A stretch of DNA of 64,000 nucleotides from Phellopilus nigrolimitatus. Its lineage: Eukaryota > Basidiomycota > Agaricomycetes > Hymenochaetales > Hymenochaetaceae. Position 1 is the first letter of the stretch, and every line of letters starts with the position of its first letter. The stretch spans positions 1 to 64,000 of the forward strand of contig JAJOHG010000004.1 of assembly GCA_021029095.1 (NCBI GenBank), read 5' to 3'. Positions 23,538-34,700 of the stretch are shown in pieces. The translations under genes and the position numbers were made by a program. The notes below the pieces were generated by a model. It was not told the DNA's origin, did not search any database, and saw nothing but the letters and a program-made list of their open reading frames with translations.

Positions 23538-26507
23538 TCGCGCGCGGGGGAGAACGAGGACGAGGGACGAGGACGAGGACGGGAGGTTGGCGGTGCCGCG
23601 CTGGCGTGCCTGTGTGCGGCGTGGGGATCTGCGCCTTCTGCGTTGCTTTATCCTCGGCCTCGGGGAAACGGCGTCGCCACGCGCTTGGCGGAGTCTGTGT
23701 TCCTGGGCGCTTCGAGGCTCGCTGGCTGACGTGCTGGTGGCGAGGGAAGTGACGTGGGCTGCTGTAACGCGTACTTATTTTGGACGTGCGACGTGCGCGG
23801 TGCCTGTATTCTCATTCTCGTTCTCGTTCTCGGACCCTTCGCTCCCTTTTCTTAGACGCGATTTCGAGTGTAGGCTGCTTCTGGGCCATGTGCGCGCCCC
23901 TTTCCTTCGAAGGCTCCAGTTCCAGAGTCTCCGCGCGCGTCGTTCTTCTCGCGCGCTGTCGAGGTTGTCTCTGCCGTCCCGCCGGTTCCGCACCGCGTAG
24001 TCGTAGACACTGTCTAGCTTACCCAGGACGCCGAGCTGGATACCAAAGTCGTACGCACATGCGAGCGCGTCTTCGTGGGGAACCAGCCGAGCGCGCCGCC
24101 GAGGGCCGAGGAAGAGGAAGAACGCGCTAGGTTCGCGGGACAAGGTTCGGGTTCCGGGCTCGGACAGGCGATCTGCGCTGGCGACAGCAAGAAGCGCACG
24201 CACACGCACACGCATGATGGGGCGTGGCGTTTGGGACTTTAGGGCTGCGTGCGCTGTCGCCGTCACTGTCGCTGTCATGCCGTAGTGTGCGCGCCTGTCG
24301 AGCTCTGGGCGGACTTCTTGTGTTTAGCGGTTCCGTCCGGGCGTGTGCTGGGTTCTCGACGGATACGGTGATACAGGAGAGACGTATATTGCGGGAACGG
24401 GGCCGGGGACGCGGGGCACGGCGAGGGGAACCGGACCGGCATCGATGCAATTGGGGGGGGGACAAAGCGATAGCTAGGAGACTGGAGTGCGGAAACAGTT
24501 TACATATTGTTGTGGGCCGGGATAGACGGATGAAGAATGAAGAATGAAGATGAAGATGGGGGCAGGGGGAAGGCGACTGACGACTCTGAAAGAACTCCGA
24601 GACGGATCAGAAGTTGGGGAGAGAGAAAAAAAAATTATCTGCAGGCGAAAAACGTAATAGCCACACACGTATACTGTGCACAGGCTCAGGCGGCGTCTGG
24701 GGGCGCTTGTTCTGAAGGAGAGTCTGGGAGCTGTCGGCGGGTGGGCGGCAAATCACGGGCCGAAATGAAACAGTGTTAATTTTGGGTCTATCCTCAAGTA
24801 AAAGTAAATTGGATCACAGCTGAGCTGCAACACAGATGCCGCATCTGCTGTCTATGCGGACGGAAGGTCTTCTTGTTGGATTTTCTCGCTGCCGGGTGGG
24901 GGCGGGGAGATCTGCGCACGCCTTCGGTGTTGCCCTTTCCTCGGCCTCGGGAACGGAAAAAAACGGCGTCGCCACGCGCTCGGCGGCGGAGCCTGTCTGT
25001 GTCTGTGCTCCCGGGCGTCTCGAAGCGCGTCGAAGCTCGCTGGCTGGCGTGCTGCGGCGCTGCGTCCGCGAATGCACAGCACAGCTCGGCAGGGACGCTC
25101 CCGATGAGCGGGTCTGCCGCGAAGACAGCCCAGCCCTGCCCTGCAAGCGCTGCTCGCGCTCGCGGACGACACATTCCTCGCAGAAGGCGGACGCCCCCCG
25201 GCTTTGGTCTGCGCCCATGACTCGGTACACCGCCGAGCTGAAGCCCGAGAAAGCGGATACAGCACGACGCTAGCTTGGTCGAGTCCAGCTCGAAATAAAA
25301 GAAGAAAGATGATTTCTCTATATATTGGGTGACTGAGAGGACGTCCTTTGATGCCTTCGAGGCCGCGTACATCGCATACGGGAAAAAAAACCAGGCAGAG
25401 ACTAAGCACGCGTATGGTCGTTTCTGCCTTGTCGTAGATGTGGGACAGACGGGAAAGCGCGAGACTGTAGAGTGAATAAGAACTTGAGCAGACCCGTCAA
25501 TATGGTTTTGTGTTTTCCTGCGGTCGCAATGGCTGGTATCTGAAATAATGTATACTGTGCAAACGAGTCTATTACAGCTGTTTGCAAAAATAATAATGAG
25601 TCTGGTCATAAACGAAATCAGTGTCTCGTTTCCGCTGACTTCGTCAAAATCACGTCGTTTTGGCATCGTTTCAAGTTCCCCCGTCGTTGAAATCTACTTG
25701 TACCTTTCGTGCAACCACCACTGCCTGCAAGATAAATATGTTGGCACTGGTTTTTACAGTTTATCTTAATTCAAGTCACGAGGCAGCTACATATACAGTG
25801 ACCGCCGTTATTCAAAAACAAATAGAAGTCGATAATCCCCATCTTCGAAAGGAAGATAAATAAAATAAAATAAAAACCAATGTAGTAGAGAATACGGACA
25901 AGTGCATGGGATGCTGCCCCCACAGTCGAGTATCAACCAGATCCTCGCCGCATATACTACATGTTGCCTTCCTCTCCAACACTCCAAGTATCAGCAAATC
26001 TCTTCTACTGCAGTCTCCATGTTTTGAAACCGTTCACAAGCCTACCGTATATGCATTTCCGAGGTATCGTACATGAAGACCGTATTGTCGACTCCCTGCC
26101 GTGGTTGAATCGATATTTGCGACCTTGTCGGAGAGTTTGATTTGTTGAGATGCAATACAGTGGCATTGGGCACAAAATGTAGAGAGAACTATGCCCCATC
26201 GTGGACTTCTGCAAGTGGCGTGTAGATGCTGTGGAAGAAGGACGAAGAAGTTGCCAAGACGTGGTCCCATTGCAACAGTGCCAACAGACGACGCGATTCC
26301 GACCAAGTCCACAAAAAGAGAACGTTGATTTTCTTTTCGACCAGTCTCGTTATTTTTGCAAACGGCGCTGTAAGAAAGCGATACGCGAGAGCTACATGCA
26401 GGAAATTGTCCGTGCATATCATACATACATAATAACACAACACAGAAAAGCGGTGCGTTGGGAGAGAAACGCTGCTTGTGTGACTCTCCGTTAAGCAAGG
26501 GAAGAGA
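23538..26507. other. 3 kb without a supported gene; two families of direct repeats
   Basis: Three blocks recur elsewhere in direct orientation: 24137-24375 matches 27177-27414, 24753-24862 matches 27712-27803, and 23635-23745 matches 24915-25055. A minus-strand frame of 290 codons (25666-24794) and an overlapping one of 138 codons are open but share no recognisable motif, and part of them lies in the repeated blocks. 25700-26507 is lower in GC and includes the 3' flank of the heat-shock gene. Confidence 0.4.
24137..24375. repeat. Direct repeat copy 1 (partner 27177-27414)
   Basis: Starts with GGGACAAGGTTCGGG and ends near GCTGGGTTCTCGAC in both copies, with shared GATCTGCGCTGGCG, GGGCGTGGCGTTTGGGACTT and CTGTCATGCCGTAG blocks. 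A shorter third match to its end occurs at about 27909-27990. Confidence 0.75.
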
Positions 26508-27045
26508 CTACTCTGCGGCGTCTGCTCCGGGGAACGTAATAAAGAGGATGCCGTTTTCCATCGACGTCTCGACCTCGCTCGCCTAAAGATATACTAAGCT
26601 AGAATATCCACACTAACGCGAGACAGCGAGCGAGGTGACCCACCTGAATACCAGCTGGCAGCGGAAGTATGCGCGAGAAGCGCCCCGCCGGTATCTCGCG
26701 GAGGAAGAACGCGTCCTCATCGAGATCCTTCGCGAGCGCTTGCTCGCCCGAAATGACGAGGCGGCCATTCTGCACCTCCATTGCGACCTCGTCCTCCTTC
26801 ACCCCGGGCAGCTCGAGCATCGCCGTAAAGACGTTCGCCACAGGCGACTGGTGGATGTCCATGCGCGGCTTGTATCCGCGCGCAGGCGGCTGAGGCTGCT
26901 CTGCATCGTGCTCGGACTCCTGGGCATTTAGATACTCCCGAAACAGAGCGTCGTCGAAGAGGCGCGAGAACTCCTGGAAGGACATGTGCTTGTTGCTGGA
27001 GGGGAGGGAGGGGAGGGGCCGCTCGTGTTGGCAGACGGATGACAT
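26508..27045 (-). CDS. Small heat-shock protein, Hsp20/alpha-crystallin family
   Basis: Two exons, 27045-26644 and 26582-26508, give 158 aa, a usual length for fungal sHSPs. After an N-terminal arm (MSFQEFSRLFDDALF), the alpha-crystallin domain begins with YKPRMDIHQSP and contains NVFTAMLELPGVKEDEVAM, NGRLVISGEQ, FFLREIPAGRFSRILPLPAG and, across the intron, IQASEVETSMENGILFITFP. The expected A-x-x-NG-x-L motif is present as SMENGILFI. The protein should be an ATP-independent holdase forming oligomers in the cytosol. Its promoter has a TATA box and a heat-shock-element-like motif. A second in-frame Met (MSFQEF) could be the real start. Confidence 0.92.
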
Positions 27046-27114
27046 GATGTTTGCGTTGAGACTCTCGAGTGCTTTACGGTTTTCTGCGTGCGTCCTTAAG
27101 TCGCGGCGTAGACG

Positions 27115-27147
27115 CTTTTATACCTCGGACCAGAGAATGCTCTGGAA
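27115..27147 (-). promoter_or_regulatory. Heat-shock promoter: TATA box and HSE-like element
   Basis: On the minus strand TATAAAAG occupies 27122-27115, about 70 bp upstream of ATG 27045. Immediately upstream, 27135-27147 reads GAATGCTCTGGAA on the plus strand, that is GAAnnCTCnnGAA: three alternating 5-bp units with one mismatch to the HSF consensus GAAnnTTCnnGAA. This order fits HSF1-driven induction of the sHSP gene. Confidence 0.6.
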
Positions 27148-27176
27148 TACATGAACACAACGAAGTCGGGACAAGG

Positions 27177-27414
27177 TTCGGGGGTTCGGATAGGCGATCT
27201 GCGCTGGCGCCTGCGAGAAGCACACGCGCACGCGCACGCATAGGGCGTGGCGTTTGGGACTTCGGGCTGCATGCATGTCACTGTCAGTGTCATGCCGTAG
27301 TCTGCGCGCCTGTCTGACCTCTGGGCGGACTTGGATTTAGCGTTCCGTCCGGGCTGAGCCGTCGGGACTCGGGACCGGCTGCGCGCGCGCTGGGTTCTCG
27401 ACAGATGCGGTGTT
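27177..27414. repeat. Direct repeat copy 2 (partner 24137-24375)
   Basis: Same block as 24137-24375, lying directly upstream of the heat-shock promoter and directly abutting the end of the right inverted arm at 27408. Confidence 0.75.
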
Positions 27415-28309
27415 CCACAAAATGATCGACATGATCAGCGCCACAGCCACAGCCACAACGCGGGGGGGAGCGGGTCTGATCGCGCGTTCGCCGTCAGATA
27501 AGATTGGCGCGAAACCTGTCTGTGTATTATCTATTTATCGTAACTGTTCGCAGAAACGACGGCAGCCGCGGGTGCGCGCAATCGAGGTGATCGGGCTCGG
27601 GGGCCAAAACTCTGATGCGCACCCGTTGGTCGCGCAACGGCTTTATGAACGGGATACTTCGCTGGAGAGATAAAGTTGTGGTGTACTGCAATATGCGCGC
27701 AAAGCAGTCACTTTACGGGCCGAAATGAACAGTATTACATTTGGATCTATCCTTGAGCAAACCGGGTCACGATTCTCATCTGCTGTCTATGCGGATGGTA
27801 GGTTATTTCACCATAATAGCTCCTACAGGCTCAGACTGACGGAAAAAAGTTGCTTCCGGGCTTTGCCTTTGGAAGTGCTTGCAGCACGATAGGGGACAAT
27901 TGCAAGCGCTGGGTTCTCGACGGACAAGGAGGTACAGGAGAGATAAACATTTCGGAAGCGGAAAAAGGGACACAGCTAGTATGATACAGTGAAGCAGACT
28001 GAGTACTTGCGCAAAGCGGCGAGAATAAGTTGGAATAAGACGGAATGAAGACGAGGATACGTATAAGACGAGATGGGATGAAAAGGGGACTTGGTATCGA
28101 TGCAATGCAATGGGGACAAAGATAGATAGAAGTACGGGAACATTTATGGGGGGACAGAAAAATAAAGGCGGACAGGAAGCAGAAGGAGGCAGAGGCTCGA
28201 CTTCCACCGGATGAGCGACGACGGCTTTGAAAGAGGAAACTCTAGAAAATGCGAGACAAAAACGGAAACAAAAATCAGAAAAAAAGTCATCGTCGTCTGC
28301 ACGGGCGCG
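27415..28309. other. Intergenic, non-coding part of the right arm
   Basis: Homologous to 18741-19757 in inverted orientation. Frames are open in places but not conserved between arms, so no gene is called. Confidence 0.4.
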
Positions 28310-29301
28310 CTACATCTGGTGGTAGAAGCCCGCCCGGCGTGCCGCCCTGACCGCCTCGGGCCCGCGGATAAGGCCCGGCTCGAGCGCCGCCGCGACCAAC
28401 GGCATCTCCGTATCCGGGTTGCCGCACTTGCAAGTGTGCACCGCTTCATATTGCGCGGCGCCGGGGATCTGCAGTGGGCGCCCCCAGTCAGCACGACGTC
28501 GTGCGCGCAAACGGAAAGAAAAAACAGAGGGCGAGGGACGCACCGGGTGCAGCGCGTACTGGCTGCTGAGCACCTGGCGCCGGCGCCGCACCGGGGCGAG
28601 CTCCGCGAGCGTGATGAGCGCGAAGCACGCGAGGCGCGCGAGGAGCAGTAGATAGAATGTCATGCGCTGTATGCCGTCCGGGCGCGCGAGCTGCGCGCCG
28701 TGGTCGTGCGTCGCCGCGGGCGCGGCGTCGGGGAAGACGTTGTACTCGACGGTGGTGTCCTGCGCGAAGACGCCGTCAGCGAAACAAAGGTGCAGGACGT
28801 GATAGACGCACGTCGTCCACAGGGCCGTCGCCGGCCGCGAGCTGCGGCCAGAAGGAGTGTTTGATAATGACTTCGCGCTCCTCGATGATGACGAACACCT
28901 GCGGGCCCATCGCTTCGACGATGTGGAACACGGGGTTCATCGTGGGGCCGACGCAGTACTGCAACGCAGCGTCAGAAATACGTATGAAGCAGCGAAAGGC
29001 AGAGGCAGTCAGACGCGGACCTTCTTCTTCTCGATCACCTCCCAGTAGCCCGTGACGAACGTGTCGACGCTCGCGACGGTCCACACCGTTTCGAACTAGA
29101 CGCGATGTTAAGAAACGTTTAGACCCGAGACGGTGTACTCGCGCGGCTTACGAATTTCACGGCCGCGTTCCAGATGGCGACGAGGAGCGCGAAGCGGCGT
29201 GCCAGGTCCGCGCGCCGGCGCTCCCCGGCGGGTCGCTGAATGCGGTGAATAGGGTTGGTGCGCACCCGGCGCTCGCGGCGCGTGAATGCGTGTTCGGGCA
29301 T
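28310..29301 (-). CDS. Unnamed five-exon protein, copy B
   Basis: Minus-strand exons 29301-29152, 29095-29021, 28958-28812, 28759-28544 and 28468-28310 give 248 aa with all junction phases matching copy A. Shared blocks include LARRFALLVAIWNAAVKF, VDTFVTGYWEVIEKKK, VFVIIEEREVIIKHSFWPQL, AQLARPDGIQRMTFYLLLLA, VRRRRQVLSSQYALH and ALEPGLIRGPEAVRAARRAG. The middle of exon 5 differs (an extra CKC replaces the acidic DEYND of copy A). Both copies are free of stops and splice defects, so both may be functional. Family not recognised. Confidence 0.72.
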
Positions 29302-31709
29302 TGCTGCTTTGGGTTACGATACTTGGGGGTTTGACGAATTTCAGAAGCGGCTGGAGAAGCGGCTGAAGAAGGGACTGCAGAGTAATGCAAATCGCGGGAG
29401 AATTCGTTGCAGCGCCAGACAACAATACGCGCGCGATTATATACGCCAGTGCGCGCGCACGCCTGGGCCCGACATGCTGCAGGTAGGGGGCTCAGCGCGG
29501 CGAGAGGCCTTTTGTCTCCGCGTCCCAAGCGCAACGGACACATGCTTCCAGGCCAAGGCTACTGGCAGACGGCAGACCCCGGGCCTTTGAGCTCAGCACG
29601 CGCGATCGCGCTGCAGTACGGTTTCAAGTAGGACGGAACCGAGGGGAGAGTCCAGCAAGCCGTAAGTGGTCCGGAAAACAAAAGGCGCAGGGTCTGCTCC
29701 CGGAAGGGCTGTGCATAATAGGGCCTGGTGTCGATACGGCTTCAGATATCACAGATTAGCCGGTACGGGGCCTGGGCGCAGAGACAAGCCCTATTTCTGA
29801 TCGCTTAATAGTAACGGGTCCTTTGAAATTTGTACAGCCCATCTGCTTCCGCGCAACTCGTGATTGCGTCGAGGTAGGGGCCTGTGGCATCAAAAGGTTC
29901 GCCCGTTACTGGTCGCTTAGAAAGGCATCGACATCATCTTCATCTTGTTTTTCTCGGTGAGTTGTTGTATCTCCCTTCGTCTTTTCAGAGTTGCTTTGTG
30001 ATACGTCTCTATTGTTCCGAGCGTCGCAGTTATTTCCGACCACGAACCCGATCCTCGGACGCATAAACCAGATTGTCGTGTTGCTGCTGCTCAGCCAGGA
30101 AGAGATCGGCACCGTCATCAAGGGCGAGCTGGATATTTGGAGGCGTGCACACTGCACAGGAGAAGCTCAAGCTGAGTTGGGCGAATGAAGGCACGAACAC
30201 GTGATGGTACTGTCGCACATACATGTATTATGTAACTTCAAGCTCTCGTGAGTCCACACTGACCTGCGTCGTCATATCTCCCGTGTGCGTGTGCATTGCC
30301 GTCTTATTTAACATCGAGCCTGCTATCGTACTTCACTCCGTTCGCACAGGGCGGCGCAGAAACAAATACAGCGCCAAGAGCCTCGCGTTCGCAGAGGTAG
30401 ATTACCGGAACATACGTACGCTGGCCCACACTGCGGGCGGCGCAGCATGCTCACATCTTGAACTCCCTCTCATGCTCGCCGTTAAGCAGCTCCTCCGGCT
30501 CCTGTAACTGCGATTTCGCGGACACGATGCTTGTCGGACATCGAGAGTCCCGCAGCGCGCCGCCGCCGCGGGAACAGAAGCATGTGGAAAGACGCGCTTT
30601 GCTGGGAACCTGCTGTGTCCGTGAGCGTTTGCGGTGCTGGGATGGAGCGCTGAGGACGCGCCTGCAACTTGAGAACGCGAGCGTAGCGCGAGGACGTGGG
30701 GGTGGCGGCGGCGGCGGTGGCGCGGGATGCGTACCTGGACCGGCAAGCAGGCTAGTTCCAGAGAGAAATGCGCCGACGGCCTGTGGTAGAGGGAGCGCGA
30801 ATAGGCTGAGAACATCTTCCCTTTGTTCACATCGAAAATGCGGGTTCTGGTGGTATGCCGCAGGCACATGCGACGCCGTCGAGAAAGACGCGCAAATGGG
30901 TACGCGCGTCAGCAGAGCAGAGATAGCACGCGCACACGTACAGCCCGATCTCGGTGCATTGCACATTGAGGGACTGCGGCGAGACGGCGAAGTCTGCACG
31001 AGAACTTTGCAGCGTACGTTTAGCACTAAAAAAGTCAGAGACAATGTGCAGCTTGACGCTCAACGTGTGCCTCAGCGTCGAGCACGGCCTTGGACTCCGT
31101 TTTCGCGTTTTTTTTAGACCCCTTCTCTCTCTCCGCTGAGGTTCTCTCCTTCGTATTTGGGTCGATAGGCTAGTCTTGCACAGAGGGTGCTCGACGCGAG
31201 CCACGTTTTACTAAATATCTCTTTTATTTAGCAGGTTCTCCTCGGACGGTCGCGATCCGAACGAAGAGCGAGGTGAATGTTCTAGCTGTTACATTGCTTC
31301 TGTATTTTTACTTACTATCGTTCATCTGCAGTACTATTTTATCTTCGTACTGGCGTTTTGCCTCATGTAGGTACAGTGGTTGCAGTCGAGATGTCGACGA
31401 GGTGTATTTATGCACCCGAGCGACTGACTGATCATTGCAAACGTCAACGGTAAAATTCAAAGCGCTAGACAAGTGAATGATCTTTTAATTGTCAAGTACA
31501 GCAATGGATTTAAAAAAAAAATAGTAACTGAATGAATCTCAATGCAGTCTGGACTACCAATACGCAGAATACATGAGAAACCCACACAGAGAACGAGAAC
31601 GCTGGTAGAAACAGCGGGGAGAAAGAAAACAACTACGTGTGACTGCATGGTAACTCGTCAGAACATCCGTATTCGAAAAACGTCAAAAACTCAACTGATA
31701 TTTTTCTCA
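29302..31709. other. Intergenic, 2.4 kb, no supported gene
   Basis: 29302-30010 is right-arm homology, including the conserved acidic mini-frame ending QDEDDVDAFLSDQ (minus, TAA near 29906). 30010-31200 is GC-rich with competing frames of about 200 codons on both strands; the minus one ends NGEHEREFKM, but no exon chain or motif supports a gene. 31200-31709 is AT-rich and should contain the 3' flank of the TPR-CHAT gene. Confidence 0.35.
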
Positions 31710-34700
31710 TCATGCTCCGATATGGATATAATTGATCCATCTCTCGACCGTCATACCCTTCCTCATTCGCAAGCGCTGGATCGTTTCACGAAGAGCCCTC
31801 GCAGACCGCTTGAATCCCAACTCGGGTGAATCCTCCTCCGCAAACATACGCTTGTAAAATTCCTTGGCGACGAAAGGCCCGTCGTCGTCAGACATCGCCC
31901 ACATCGTAGCGATTACACTTCGAAAGCCGGAGAACTGCATGGCTGCAGCGAGATGAAGCACTTCCTCGCGTGCCCCGCCAACAGTCTGTCCCGCACTGTG
32001 ACCGGTGGATAAAAATGCGAATTCAGCGTTCGGTAGATTGGATTGAATGATGTCGAGCAAAGTGAGACGGTCTTCTCCGAAAAGCTGGAACGCAGGGAGG
32101 AAGGGTTCATCGGGATTTAAACGACCGTAGCAAGCAAGATGTACCCAGTCATGGTCACGAAATTCGTCGATAACTGCCTCGCGAGTAGCTTGCTCACGAA
32201 CGAGACATTTGACAAATTCTCTGTCCTTCTGTATGGCATGATACTCTTTTTCTATTTTGGGGTGACTTTCATCAGGCAGAGCAACAACGAGAAGTCGTGG
32301 TCGTCCAATGTCATGTCTCCTAATCCCAGGCTTGGACTCCCGTGCAGTGATCAAGGCTGTGAGAGTCGGCGTGTACGACGAGATGTAATCATCTGAGAGA
32401 TACTGTTCTCTGCCATTCACAACGCGAATCGGTCCTGCCGCATGGAAAGGTAGAGCAGATAAGAGAGACGTGGGGCACCACCAGATACGAGCCTGTTTCT
32501 GAATTCCGAGATCATCGAGCTTCTCGATCACCCGGGAAACCGCCCGGTTCCACAGGGACTCCATAACACCAGAAATACCCGCATCACACCCATCCGGCTC
32601 CGTCTGAACCAATTGGAGTGCAGTTTTGAGATCCTTCACAAGCGAGTCGAAGTCTGAATCCAGTTCGATGCTGACAGGCGGGCGATCATAAAGAACAATA
32701 AGAGCATCAGAACGATAGTCGCTGTGGCTGATGATGATCACGGGGCCCTCGACAGCAGCCTCTTGAAGAACGCTAAATCGTCGGGCTCGGAAAAAGTCTT
32801 CAAATCCTGATGTCGCGCGAATCTCTGCGACGATGTCCTCCAATTGGGATGCGAGACGCCGCTTTCGAGCATACACTTCGTCCACGAGTTCCTGCGATGT
32901 ACCTGTCGTGCTATCCTGTGCGAGCAAAGTGATTGGCTTCGACTCGGATGAAGTGGTAAGTGATTCCAGCTCACGGCTGGTGGTTAGGAACCTGTCTGCC
33001 AAACCTTTATTGACTTCCCTAAGCTGTTCGATTGGCGTTCTGAGGCCGCGCATTTGCGACCAGATAAGAGCCCTGCCTTGCTCGAGCATCTCGACAGCCT
33101 GAGCCACTTCACCAATCTTGATGGCATATGAAGCCGCATCCGAAGCGAGTGTTGGATAGCCATTTCTGCCACTAAGAATCTTATGCTGCATCTGCATGGT
33201 GGGAGTTATAACGAGGGAGCTTTCGAGGAGTGACAGAGCGAGACGATAAGCTTTTAATGTGGAAACATGACGTTGCGATCGCGCTAAAGCCGCCCATCTC
33301 ACTGCTATTGAGAGCCGCATTAGCGTGTTGGAGAAGACATGATCAGCGCCTTCTTCATAATAACGGAGGGACTCCTCGAGATCCTCCATGCGACCGGTCT
33401 GCACAAAACGAGTGAAAAGGCCACTTCCGAGGTTGCTCAGTGATACGGAACGGTCAGAATGTCCAGGAGGACGCAGTTCCAGCGCATCGCGATGGAGGGC
33501 AATGCACTCTTCGAGATCATCCATTCGACCGGTCTGCTCAAAACGAGCGCGCATGGCTACTGCAAGATTATTTAGCGGTGAGGAGCGATCAGGGTGCCCG
33601 GGAGGACACAGGTCCAGCGCGTCACGATTGAGGACAATGGACTCCTCGAGATCCTCCATGCGACCTGCCTGCTTAAAACGAGTCTGCACGGCACTTGCGA
33701 GACTGTTCAGAGATGAGGAGCGATCAGGGTGACCAGCAGGATGCAGTTCTAGCGCGTCGCGATGAAGGGCAATGGCCTCCTCGAGATCCTCCATTCGACC
33801 GGTCTGTTCAAACCGAGTGCTCACGGCATTTGCAAGGTTGTACAGCGATGAGGAGCGCTGAGGATGTCCAGGAGGTCGCAGTTCCAGCGCGTCGCGATTG
33901 AGGACAATGGACTCCTTGAGATCGTCCATCCGACCGGTCTGTTCGAAGCGAGTCCCCACGGCACCCGCGAGGTTGTTCATTGATGAGGAGCGATAAGGAT
34001 GTCCAGGAGGACACAGTTCCAGCGCATCGCGATGGAGGGCAATGCACTCTTCGAGATCCTCCATCCGACCGGTCTGCTCAAAACGAGTGGAAAGGTCATT
34101 TCCGAGGTTGCTCAGTGGTACGGAACGGTCAGGATGTCCAGGAGGACACAGTTCCAGCGCATCGCGATGGAGGACAATGGACTCCTTGAGATCCTCCATC
34201 CCACCGGTCTGCTCAAAACGAGTGGAAAGGTCATTTCCGAGGTTGTTCATTGATGAGGGGCGACCAGGGTGCCCAGGAGGACGCAGTTCCAGCGCATCGC
34301 GATGGAGGGCAATGCACTCTTCGAGATCATCCATTCGACCGGTCTGCTCAAAACGAGCGCGCATGGCTACTGCAAGATTATTTAGCGGTGAGGAGCGATC
34401 AGGGTGCCCGGGAGGACACAGGTCCAGCGCGTCACGATTGAGGACAATGGACTCTTCGAGATCCTCCATTCGACCAGTCTGCTCAAAACGGGTCCACATG
34501 GCTTCTGCGAGTTTGTTAAGAAATCCGGAGCGATGAGGGTTCCCAGGGGGACACATTTCCAGCGCATTTCGATGGTGGGTAATGGACTCCTCGTAGCTGT
34601 CCGATGGCTCTGAGGGTATCACTGTGTCTGCGTTAAGACTTGGCTGTTCCGTTGTGCCCAAGTCAGCCTGCACAGCGAGCGCCTGAGTCAAATCGGTTAT

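Noticed and set aside
24794..25666. 290-codon minus-strand frame near the heat-shock gene
   Set aside because: Overlaps direct-repeat blocks, has no ATG-supported start that fits a motif, and other frames in the same DNA are equally open.
30451..31117. Competing 200-codon frames on both strands
   Set aside because: GC-rich sequence, mutually exclusive frames and no conserved pattern; neither can be preferred.
33388..34613. Periodic plus-strand frames that looked like a repeat protein or a CRISPR-like array
   Set aside because: They are the antisense of the 135-bp TPR units; the repeats are contiguous, coding and without spacers, and the organism is a fungus.
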